In this document: positions 53,320-62,850 of the stretch, piece by piece | Position numbering within the stretch: the first letter of the stretch is position 1 | Layout: each line of letters begins with the position of its first letter | Source: Amorphophallus konjac | Lineage: Eukaryota > Streptophyta > Magnoliopsida > Alismatales > Araceae | DNA: 64,000 nucleotides | Assembly (NCBI GenBank): GCA_022559845.1 | Contig: CM040124.1 | Span: 65,681,491-65,745,490 of the forward strand | Direction: 5' to 3' | Made by a program: the position numbers and the translations under genes | Notes under the pieces: generated by a model | Told to the model about the DNA's origin: nothing | Seen by the model: the letters and a program-made list of their open reading frames with translations, nothing else | Database searches by the model: none

Positions 53320-54195
53320 GCAGCCGCAACGAAGCATCGCCGCCAATGAATTAGCAGAGACGCGTCGCCAGCTCCAAGCTTTGACGGATCTCTGCCAAGG
53401 CCTCCTCAATAGACCAACGGGGCAGGAGCGCGCCCCAATGAAACAAACCTAGAATGGGGGGACTCCAACCGTGGCAGACTCCCGCCGAGTGCGAGAGCCC
53501 TCCCACGCCTTCGCTGCGCAAGCCCGGCATTCGCGTAACTCACTTGCACCAAGGCCGCATAGCCTACTCCATTCTAACCCGGAGATGGCCCAATGGTTAC
53601 GCCTCTATGAAGAGGTGGAGCGTGAGATAGAGGGCAAAGTCCAATACCTGGACGATGTCCTGCACGCCACAAGGACCCAGGGTTTAATCGATGATGACGC
53701 TGACTTCCATGCCCCTTTCTCCAAGGACATCATGGAAGCCCCTTCACTCCAAAGTTCCAACTGCCGTCGTTTACCCCCTACGATGGCACCACCGATCCCG
53801 CCGACCACATGCACAGCTTCGAGTCCATCCTGGTGTTCCACCGGGCCTCGGATGCCATGAAGTGTTTGACGTTTGTCACCACCCTCCGGGAGAATGCCCA
53901 GACTTGGTTTGAGTCCCTGTTGACCGAGACCATCGCCTCCTTCCAGAAGCTAAAAAACTTGTTCAAAGAGAACTTCATAGGCTACCGAAAGGAGGCCAAG
54001 TCGGTAGTGAGCCTGCTCGCCATCAGGCAGGGGCGAGAGGAGACCCTATGGGACTACGTGCCCATTTCTGGGCAGAGGCTCTCCATATTCCCCGCTTGGA
54101 CGTCAGCATCACCACCACCGCCCTAACCCAAGGGACGCGGAACTCCATCCTCCGACGCTCGCGCGTGGTAGAGGCCCCTGATGTGCAAGACAAGA
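53320..54195 (+). pseudogene. Element C gag, frameshifted and cut off by element D
   Basis: Tat-type capsid precursor in three frames. The first part has NELAETRRQLQALTDLCQGL and, in the open frame 53471-53860, HSNPEMAQWLRLYEEVE and FSKDIMEAPSL. A frameshift near 53740 leads to FTPYDGTTDPADHMHSFESI, HRASDAMKCLTFVTTL and WFESLLTETIASFQKLKNLF, then KEAKSVVSLLAIRQGREETL, the hallmark sequence of Tat gag. A second shift near 54060 leads to EALHIPRLDVSITTTALTQG. The frame is still open where element D begins. Confidence 0.8.
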
Positions 54196-56063
54196 TGTCA
54201 TTTAAAATATGTCGTGCCACATATAATTTTAAAATTTATATAACCGCACTCACTCACTTAAATAGTTTTGAAAATTCAAGTAAAGCGGTGAGAATATGGG
54301 TCGATCCCACGAAGAAGAAATATTTTCAATTAAGCTTAGTTGAAAAATTACTTGTATTTGAGAAAATATGAATTCGAGTGAGTCTAAATCAAAAGAAGGT
54401 AAAGATGAATGGAATTGAAATAAATCTAGCTAAAGAATGTAAGATGGATTAATAAGAGAAATTTGGAAGAGGTAGAGAGAGAAAAGAGACACAATTTGCC
54501 ACAATGAATTTTATTACTATGAGATTGAAGAGTACAATTCTATGAAAATCACAATCACAACTTGTAAATGAAACAAAAGAAAAGAGAGTGAAATGTAGCC
54601 GGGATTGGAAGAACGCCGCCGTCCATGCCGTGCTGAGCCTTTGAATCTGCCCCGCCTTGGAAGTGAACGTCGCCTTGAGGACACCGAGGGAGAATCTCCG
54701 CAAAAGGGAGGTGTGGAAGAATGTAGATGGGAGGTGGAAAGAAGAGAGAGGAAAGGCTCTAAGGCATGTTATGCATGAATTTAAAATGGAGAAGAAAATA
54801 GGGTGAAAGTGGGGCCATGGTGGAGAAAATGGTGAAAAGAAACAAAAGAAAAATGGGAAAAACAGAGGGTGAGAGAAGTGAGAATAGCTTGAAATCGGAG
54901 GGGAATTGGGAGATGTGGTAGAAGATAAAGTTGGAGAGCACGAAAATATGAAGACATTGATGAAGACACTGTAGGTATAAAATGTACTGAAGAGGGTGAA
55001 AACATAAGAAGAAGTCGACTGGGAAAAGGGTGAATGAATAGTAAAAAGAAAACAAAGAATAGCGGGTTGGAAAATCGAGAATAGCTTAAAAATGGGAGCG
55101 AATTAGGAGAAGATGAAGAAGAAGAAATTGAAGAGCGTTTGAAAATGAACAACTTTGATGAAGACTAAAAAGTAAAATGACGAATCGAAATGCATGAAAA
55201 AGCTAAGCTAAGTGACTATAAAACTAAGAAAACAAGTTGCAGAGAATGGCAGAGACAGAGAGATGGGAGAAGGGGAAGAATGGGGAGAAAAATGTTAAAA
55301 ATTGAAATGAGAGGGCCCTCGGTGCCTCTTTTATAGAGTTCGGAGGCCCATTAATGTAGAATCATCGTAGGAGTGCATTAAGGAGGCATTATGGAGGCTT
55401 CACGGGCGTCAGTTACGCATCTGAATTGAGGATTGGGGCGTCGGTCATTCATTTGGAATAGGCGACCAAGCAGAAGGGCGCCACTTCTTTATTACCTTAT
55501 TTTATTTACCGCCTCGATCCATGAGCTAGGAAGGGGGCACCTGGGGTCCTGGGTGCCCTTTAAAGGGCGCCTAGACCCATGGTGGTTTCTTCACTAGATT
55601 TTCCCGCCACTTTCTGCTTCCGTACGCACGACATCTGACAGCCATCTGAAGGGGGGCGCCCAAGTACTAGGTTGCCTTCTTCATTTTCTTTTCTTTCTCT
55701 GTTGATCTGGAATGGGGTGCCCAGGGGCCTGGGCGCCTTCTGCAAGGGGCACCCAGGGGCTTGGGCGCCTCTTTATTATCTCCCCCTCCTCTGCACCAAA
55801 TGGGCGCCCAGTCATCTGGGCACCTCCTTCATTGGTCCTGCAAAAAGTCAAATAGCCATCGTGCTTAATCAAGAATAGTTATGCAACTTCTTGAATGTTT
55901 CTCACATTGTCATTTTTTCTCTAAAATAATGATAAAATGCATGCAGACTCAAATTATGTGTTAGAGTAAAATTATGTGTTCAAATTGCACAACTTTGTTC
56001 TCTTAATGCACATAGATGATATATGTCATGCAAGTTATGGTACAAAATGTGATACTCATCACA
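54196..56063 (-). repeat. Element D 3' LTR
   Basis: About 1868 bp, TGTCATTTAAAATATG...ATACTCATCACA. Minus-strand TATAAAA box at 55329-55335. It contains an array of GGGCGCCCAGG/CCTGGGCGCC words (55525-55830). The Ser/Phe-rich frames at 54759-55152 are low-complexity translations of A/G-rich DNA. There is no second copy in the window, so the left end rests on the TG terminus and on the break in gag of element C. Confidence 0.75.
55525..55830. repeat. Array of GGGCGCC(C/T)AG...CTGGGCGCC words
   Basis: Words such as GGGGCACCTGGGGTCCTGGG, AAGGGCGCCTAGAC, GGGGCGCCCAAG, GGGGTGCCCAGGGGCCTGGG and ATGGGCGCCCAGTCATCTGG, each palindrome-like, separated by unrelated AT-rich sequence. Confidence 0.8.
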
Positions 56064-56075
56064 CCCCCCAACTTA
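56064..56075 (-). other. Polypurine tract of element D
   Basis: TAAGTTGGGGGG on the minus strand, immediately before the LTR start TGTGATGAG. Confidence 0.85.
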
Positions 56076-57293
56076 CTCATTGCTAGTCCCTTAGTAATAT
56101 AAAAAAATTAATATTTAGGACCAACAAGAGTTTACAAAATTCATATTTTTATCTCCAGTTCTTCTTTCATAGAATCAACCAAAGATTAGGAATCCGAAAG
56201 TAATAATATGCGCTAGCCTTAGATCATGACTTAAGAATACATCCGAAAGTTCAATAGCACTTTTGCATGGGTAAAACTAAATCCACAGTTAAGACAATTG
56301 CATCCCTCATTTGTTATTCCAAGAACGTGTCTTTCAACCCTACTCTTCCTAACTCAGAACATTAAGCAAACAAGCTTTTTATCTGCCTTATTTCATTGTC
56401 CCCTTGGGATCTTCCATTTTTTTCTCACTCATGATGCTGCACTACCCTTCACTGTTTAATACGAACCTCGACTCTTGCCTTAGGAGAAACAGGCCCGGTT
56501 ACAAAGATCAGGGTTCCCTTTTCCATTTTATGAGAACCTCAACACTTGTTTAAGTGAAGCATGCTCGGTTACTAAGATTAGGGGCATTTTTCATGGTGTT
56601 TTCATTTTTTTTCATTTTATTTTTTTTCAATGTGCTTTTGCACGTTTTGATAGATAACTTGGCAGAAAGATTGAAAATATCTCCTTCTTGAGAAGTGTAG
56701 AGTAGCAGACACAATATCCAAAAATATGAGAAGGCTTGTCCTATTTGCTTTATTAGCGTGTAGAGTGAATTTTTTTTAAAAAAAATTGCACATGAACTTT
56801 AAGGAGCTTCTTTTTTCAGTTTCCGTAGCTAGATTGTCTAAAATTTTCTTTATCCTTTTCTAAGCCTTTTCCATTCCAGAATTACTTTCAATAAAAGCAT
56901 AAATCAAGAGAACTCAATTGGGAATTTCATCTTTTCTCCTTCATGTGCAAATGGTATGCAAGACATTATACAAAACACTCATATCATGTTGTATTATATT
57001 CATCATGAAAAATTTTCTCTCCCCCCCTAACTTGAATGGCATTGTCCTCAATGACATATGAGAGTAATGAAAATATCATAACAATGTAACAAGAAATGCG
57101 TCTCAGTAGGAGAGAAACAACCTGATGTGCGGGGCGAGAAGCTCTTCAAAAATGATGGCCACACCATCTTCGTCCCGACTTGTCTACTGCAAAACACTAA
57201 AATAAAAGCATCAAATAATAAAAATCTTGGGTTACCTCCCAAAAGCGCTAAGTTTAACGTCTTCAGCCAGACGCATGAAAGCTCGCAAATGTT
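56076..57293 (-). other. Element D region between integrase and the 3' LTR
   Basis: About 1.2 kb with no gene; no envelope-like frame is present. A roughly 70-bp duplication lies at 56463-56590 (units GAACCTC...GGTTAC(A/T)AAGAT(C/T)AGGG). A second polypurine-like run, TTAGGGGGGAGAG on the minus strand at about 57017-57029, follows GAGGACAATGCCATTCAAG. Confidence 0.65.
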
Positions 57294-58451
57294 TTATTTC
57301 AAATCACTTAAAGCAATGGATTCCTTTTGCAGCTGCTCATCTTCCAAATAGGGCTTCAATCGTTCACCGTTGACAGTGAAAATGTGACCATTATTAGGAT
57401 TCAGAATTTTTACAACACCATGGTCAAAAGCCTTAATGACCACAAACGATCTGTCCCATCTAGACTTCAACTTACCAGGGAACAAGCGCAACCTAGAATT
57501 AAAAAGCCAAACTTTTTGATTTGGATGAAAAGTTTTCCTTTGAATATGTTTATCATGAAAAGCTTTCATCTTGGCTTTGTAGATTTTTGAATTCTCATAG
57601 GCTTCATTGCGCAGTTCTTCTAGTTCATTCAATTGTAGAGCTCTTTGGGACCCAGCTTGAGTGAGATTGAAGTTAACTTGCTTGATGGCCCAGTATGCTC
57701 TATGTTCCTGTTCTACGGGCAAGTTCTAGGCTTTTCCAAAAATGAGGAGATAAGGAGATATGTCAATGGGAGTTTTAAATACAGTTCTGTAGGCCCAGAG
57801 CGCATCATCTAGTCTCTCGGACTAGTCTTTCCTATCCGGCCGAACTATTTTATGCAGGATACTTTTGATCTCCTTGTTGGAAACTTCTACCTGACCACTG
57901 GTTTGGGGATGATAAGGGGTTATGAACTTGTGAGTGATTCCGTATTTTCGGAGCAGAGCTCAGAATTGAGAATGGGTGAAGTGAGAACCCCCATCACTGA
58001 TAATATCCTTCGGACACCCAAATCTAGAAAAGATGTTTTTCTTAACAAATTTCATCACAACCTTGTGGTCATTTGTCCTTGTGGATATAGCTTCAATCCA
58101 TTTTGATACGTAATCGACCGCCACCAAGATGTATCCATTTCCAAGAGATGGTGAAAACGGTCCCATAAAGTCAATTCCCCAAACATCAAAGATTTCTACT
58201 GTTAGAATGGGACTTAACGGCATCATATCTTTCCTCGAAATATTGCCCACGGCTTGACACCTCAGACAAGTTTTAGAGCATTCATAAGCATCCTTGAATA
58301 ACGTGGGCCTATAAAATCCACTTTGTAAAACTTTTGTCGCAATCTTCTTTCCTGAAAAATGTCCCCCACAAGCAGAATTATGACAGAAATTCAACACAGA
58401 TTGCTGTTCTTCCTCGGGGACACATCTTCTAATGATTTGATCAGGACTCAT
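57294..58451 (-). pseudogene. Element D integrase
   Basis: Athila-type integrase in one frame, interrupted by a TGA (57960) and two TAGs. Zinc finger: FCHNSACGGHFSGKKIATKV followed by CSKTCLRCQAVGNI. Core: VWGIDFMGPFSPSLGNGYIL (first Asp), VDYVSKWIEAISTRTNDHKV, DIISDGGSHF (second Asp), and [20 protein letters not shown] (Glu). The C-terminal part (AYENSKIYKAKMKAFHDKHI, then LFPGKLKSRWDRSFVVIKAF and GVVKILNPNNGHIFTVNGER) reaches a TAA that is probably the natural end. The TAG in [15 protein letters not shown] stands where Trp is normal, and the TGA in SQF*ALLRKYG where Arg is plausible. Confidence 0.9.
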
Positions 58452-59342
58452 GTGAAACAGCTCCGGATCCTCCTAAAAATAGTGCTTTACCTTTGAAAGG
58501 AATCGATCCTTCTCCTGCTTAGACCACCCTCCTGGAATTTGACCTACTGCTAGGTAGTTGACTATGTGAGCAAACTAGGGGGTTGTTGTGTAAGAGATAG
58601 AAAGAGTTTGCTTATCAGAAAAAGAATCGGACATTCGGGCACTTTCAGGTATGACAATTCTTGACAAGTGATCAGCAAGAACATTCTCCAACCCTTTCTT
58701 GTCTCCAATCTCTAAATCAAACTCTTGCAACATTAAAATCTACCAGATGAGATGGGGTTTGGCTTCCTTCTTGGAAAGCAAAAATTTTAATTCTAAGTGA
58801 TCTGCATAAACAATGATTTTTGCCCCTAATAGATATGATCAAAATTTCTCTAGGGCAAACACAATAGCTAACAGTTCTTCCTCCGTGGTTGTGTAATTCA
58901 ACTGGGCATCGATGAGGGTGCGGCTCACATAGTAAATCACCACGGGCTTCTTATCAACTCTCTGACCCAAGACAGCTCCAATAGCATAATCTGAGACATC
59001 ACACATTATCTCAAAGGGAAGCAACCAGTCAGGAGATTGAAGGATAGGAGCTTGAGTAAGGGCCGCTGTCAAAGAATTGAACGCCTCAAGACAATAATCA
59101 TTTAAATGGAAGGGTGTGTCCTTGGCTAGCAATTGTGTGAGAGGGCGAGCAATAGTGGAAAAGTTTTGTATGAATCTTCTGTAGAAACCCGCATGGCCAA
59201 GAAAAGATCGAATCTATTTGACAAAAGAAGGGGGAGGAAGATTAGAAATCAAGTCAATCTTGGCTTTGTCGACCTCTATTGCCCTCTCCGAAACAACATG
59301 GCCTAAAACTACTCCTTCTCTCACCATAAAATGGCTCTTCTC
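58452..59342 (-). pseudogene. Element D RNase H and connection
   Basis: Continuation of the polyprotein. IRSFLGHAGFYRRFIQNFST is the end of reverse transcriptase. The intact stretch 59132-58839 has LPFEIMCDVSDYAIGAVLGQ (first catalytic Asp) and TTTEEELLAIVFALEKF (catalytic Glu). After a TGA come YLLGAKIIVYADHLELKFLL and, after a TAG, LQEFDLEIGDKKGLENVLAD. Stops at about 58452, 58571, 58741 and 58839 fit Trp-to-stop (TGG to TAG) or Arg-to-stop (CGA to TGA) changes. Confidence 0.88.
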
Positions 59343-60074
59343 TCAACTTAATACCAGATTTGAATAAATGCACCTCTTCAGAACCTGAGTCAAACTTTTC
59401 AAACAATCCTCAAATGAAGAACCAAAAATCAAAAAATCATCCATAAAAACTTCTAAACATTCCCCCACCATTTTTGAAAAGATCGACATCATACACCGTT
59501 GAAATGTGGAAGGGGCATTGCACAGCCCAAAAGGCATTCTTCGAAATGCAAACGTGCCATAGGGGCAGGTGAATGTCATCTTTTCTTGATCCTCCGGGAA
59601 AATAGCAACTTGGTTATACCTGAAATAGCCATCAAAAAAGTAATAGTACTTTTGTCCAGCCAATCTTTCCAAAATCTGATCTATGAACGGGAGTGGGAAA
59701 TGATCTTTCTTTGTGACTGAATTCAATTTTTTATAATCAATACAAACTCTCCACCCCGTTTGTAGTCGTGTGGGCACTTCCTCTCCTTTCTAATTTGTTA
59801 CAACTGTCAACCCTGGCTTCTTAGGAACAACTTGGGTTGGGCAGACCCACTTGCTATCTGAGATGGGATAGATGATCCCGGCATCCAACCACTTGACAAC
59901 TTCTTTCTTAACCACTTCCTTCATGCTGGGATTCAGTTGACGTTGCATTTCTCTGCTTGGTTTGGCATTGTCCTCCAAATAGATATAATGCATGCACACG
60001 TCTGGACTAATATCTTTCAAATATGCCACAGACCAACCTATCGCTCCCTTGTGTTCCTTAAAGACTTCTAGAAG
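59343..60074 (-). pseudogene. Element D reverse transcriptase
   Basis: Polymerase domain of the Athila polyprotein. The upstream frame 60029-59790 carries NPSMKEVVKKEVVKWLDAGI, YPISDSKWVCPTQVVPKK. After one TAG the core reads GWRVCIDYKKLNSVTKKDHF, PLPFIDQILERLAGQKYYYF, FTCPYGTFAFRRMPFGLCNA, PSTFQRCMMSIFSKMVGECL and the catalytic loop VFMDDFLIFGSSFEDCL. The catalytic Asp pair is intact; the residue series is characteristic of Athila. It ends at a TGA where Trp (NWEK-like) is normal. Confidence 0.92.
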
Positions 60075-61013
60075 CTACGATTCCTGAGTGGAGGTGAGAT
60101 TGGAAGCAATGATTACGGGAAGAGTTTGGTCAGGACCTAGATAAGCATACATCAGGGAATCCGGCAGATGCTTTAATTCAAGAACAAGTGGCTGATCCAG
60201 AGATGGTAGAATAGGTTCAGCTTGCAATGGAGGGAGTGGCTTAATTCTAGAGTGGGGTGCACGAAAGATAGGTGAATCCTGGAGCATACTACCCTCTTCT
60301 ATCAAATCCTTGTTAACATCCGGACTTTCATCAATCAGTTCCTCAAATATGTCAACAATATTACATTCTTCTTCATGGTCCGGGTACTGAAATGCCTTAA
60401 TCACATTCAAAGACACCTTCTTATCTCCAAAGGAAATATCCATCATTCCCGTGGCACAATTTATATTGGCCTTTGCCGTAGCTAGAAATGGACGTCCCAA
60501 AATAATTGGTGTGTGTTTTAATTCCTGGGACGAGGCCATATCCAGAATAAGAAAATCCACCAGAAAATAACATTCATAAACTTTCACAATCACATCTTCC
60601 AACATGCCCCTCGGAGTTTTTACGGAACGATCTACCAATTGAAGGATTATGGATGTGGGCTTCAACTCCCCCAAATCAAACTGTTCATAAATAAAGGTGG
60701 GTAACAAATTCACACTGGCTCCAAGGTCCAGCAGTGCTCTATCAAATGTCATTCCACCTATATCACATGAAATTAGTGGGGCTCCGGGGTCCTTCAACTT
60801 CTTAGGCAAATGGTTCATAACAACAGCACTAACATCTTCAGACAGGCGAACCTTTTGGGTTGTTGCCTTAGGTTCCCTCTTTGGGGTGCATAGCTCTTTC
60901 CGAAACTTTGCATACGCTGGCACATGCTTGATCGCATCCAGTAGTGGAATATTGATATTCACCTGTTTAAACAGTTCCACTAATTCTTCTTGTTGGACCG
61001 ACTTTTTCTTGTG
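60075..61013 (-). pseudogene. Element D protease
   Basis: Retropepsin-like domain of the Athila polyprotein and its flanks, 301 codons uninterrupted. The upstream part is ELFKQVNINIPLLDAIKHVP and AYAKFRKELCTPKRE. The protease contains DPGAPLISCDIGGMTFDRAL, LDLGASVNLLPTFIYEQFDL (catalytic D-L-G), VDRSVKTPRGMLEDVIVKV, FLVDFLILDMASSQ and TPIILGRPFLATAKANINCA. The stretch after residue 200 is acidic linker leading to reverse transcriptase. It is the best-preserved part of the element. Confidence 0.9.
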
Positions 61014-62850
61014 AGCTTTGAATTTTAAAGCATCAGGAAAAAGGACTTTCGGTACGTAATCTCGGGGTCTTTTATCAACCTTTGCTTTCCCTTTATCCAG
61101 CTTGTTTTCCCCCTCCTCCAGCTTCTTCTCCTCTTATACAATCACGGGCTCCTCATCCTCACTATCACTCTCCACGTGGGCTTCTTGGCCCGAGCTATAA
61201 CCAACATCCTTAGCCTAATATGGGTCAAGTAGACTCTTCCCACTCCTAAGGGTAGAGATGGCTTTAGCATTCTCGAATTGAGGACCTACAGGAAGGGGTG
61301 GCTAAGGTTGATTGAGTTGAGGAAGAATGGGAGCTCTTTGGGGGAAGTTTGGGGGTTGTTGATTTCGGGGGTTGGCCATTGGTTGGCTAGGAAGTTGGCC
61401 TACCTCTCTCCTCATGCTATTTACTACTAGCTACCCTATTTGGTTCTCCAACTTAGAAATGGACTGCTCCTGAGTAAGGATGAGTTGTTGGAGTTGTTCG
61501 AATTTGTCATCAAAATTGGGCTGAGTGAGGGGTGGCTGATAATGTTGTTGATGGGAACGATGTATAGGAAATTGCTTAAACTGGCCCTGAGAGAATTGAG
61601 CTTAAGGGTATGGGGCCTGAGTTTGATCGAATGGCGGTTGCTAAAATGAGTGTTGGTGAAAAGGAGACTGATAAGTGAGATTATGGTTAGATTGACTTGG
61701 CATCGAAAAAGATTGTTTCGGGACTGGATGGTGTGAAGGATTGGATTGGGTGGATGGACCTTGCTGAGTCTTCCAAGTAAAATTGGGGTGATTCCTCCAA
61801 CTTGGATTGTAGGTATTAGAATAGGGATCATATGTAAATTTGGAGACACCTTGAGCTGCAAAGATCTATTCTTGGATGAACGGGAGAAGTTGGGCTGATG
61901 TGGGACAATAAATCACAGCGTGGCTAGGGCTGGAACACAAAGCACAAATTTCTTCATGAGTGGGAGTTGAGAATTGTTGTGATTGTTGAGATTGAGGAGT
62001 AGAAGGTAAGGAAGGTTCCTGCCTATTCATAGACAATAACTGGTCTAGCTTTTGGGCAACCAAATCAACCTTTTTCATCTTCTGCGCTAACAAGTCCATT
62101 TTACTCAACCTTTAAGTTATGGCATTGATATCCATTTTGTTCTCACACTCCCCTTGATTCTTAACTTCGTAGAGCCCAGCCCTCTTGTTTGGCCCAATCA
62201 TTCTTTCATACGAAGTTAGCGTGGCATGACTAATGAAATTTTCACTAAGCATTTCAAATAAATCGTAAGCCTCATCCTCGCTCCTGCTCATAAATGCTCC
62301 TCCAAATAAAGCATCCACCATCTATCTATAGTTCTCTATCAATCCCTCATAGAATGCCTGAATAATTTGCCAACTTGACAATCCATGGTGGGGAGATTTC
62401 CTTAACAAATCTTTCAATCTATCCCATGCCTCATGGATTTGTTCCCCAGAGTTTTGTGTAAACCTAGTTATAGCTCTTCTCATTGTGTTGGTTTGCCCTA
62501 TGGGATAGAATTTCTTCAAAAAATTTGTTTGCATTTCGGCTCATGTGTCAATTGATCTACCCAAGGCTCCTAACTAATACTTGGATTTGTCTTTGAGAGA
62601 GAATGGGAAGAGAGTTAGCCGAAGAGCATCGTCAGAGAGATTCTGGATTTTGACAGTGGAACAGATCTGAAGGAACTCATCAAGATGTTAGTATGGGTCT
62701 TCATTGGGATTTTCATAGAAAGATGACAACATCTGAATGGTACTTGACTTGATTTCATATTGAACAGCTTGGTTCTGAGGTGCTTGGATAGAGAAGGACG
62801 GTTGGTATTGGTTTGACATGAAATAGTCCTTCATTTGTTTAGGAGCTTGG
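61014..62850 (-). pseudogene. Element D gag, N-terminally cut by element E
   Basis: Capsid and nucleocapsid precursor in the same frame as pol. The order is VQYEIKSSTIQMLSSFYENP, LRLTLFPFSLKDKSKYWLGA, MQTNFLKKFYPIGQTNTMRR, IHEAWDRLKDLLRKSPHHGL, IIQAFYEGLIENYR, then MVDALFGGAFMSRSEDEAYD and LFEMLSENFISHATLTSYER, typical of Athila gag. A CX2CX4HX4C knuckle (CALCSSPSHAVIYC) precedes a Gln/Pro/Ser-rich linker. Many stops interrupt the frame without shifting it. The frame is still open (APKQMKDYFM) where the LTR of element E starts, so more gag is expected to the right. Confidence 0.88.

Larger units (their letters stand above)
52249..54195 (+). mobile_element. Element C: Tat/Retand-like Ty3/gypsy, 5' part only
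   Basis: Plus-strand element with a 5' LTR (about 52249-53181), a TGGCGCC-type primer binding site and the beginning of gag. Gag is interrupted at 54195 by Athila element D, so pol and the 3' LTR should lie outside the window. Its left end is inferred from where similarity between elements A and B stops and a TGTTTTCC sequence begins. Confidence 0.7.
54196..62850 (-). mobile_element. Element D: Athila-like Ty3/gypsy retrotransposon, 5' end beyond the window
   Basis: Minus-strand element inserted in gag of element C. Its 3' LTR is 54196-56063, followed by a polypurine tract, a short 3' region and a gag-PR-RT-RH-IN polyprotein. The polyprotein stays in one reading frame from 62850 to 57294 although about twenty stops interrupt it. 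Gag is cut at 62850 by the LTR of element E, so the N-terminus, primer site and 5' LTR should be found to the right. The predicted target duplication is CAAGA (54191-54195). Confidence 0.88.

Noticed and set aside
54759..55152. Ser/Phe-rich minus-strand frames resembling membrane proteins
   Set aside because: They are translations of A/G-rich LTR DNA with no start context or family features.
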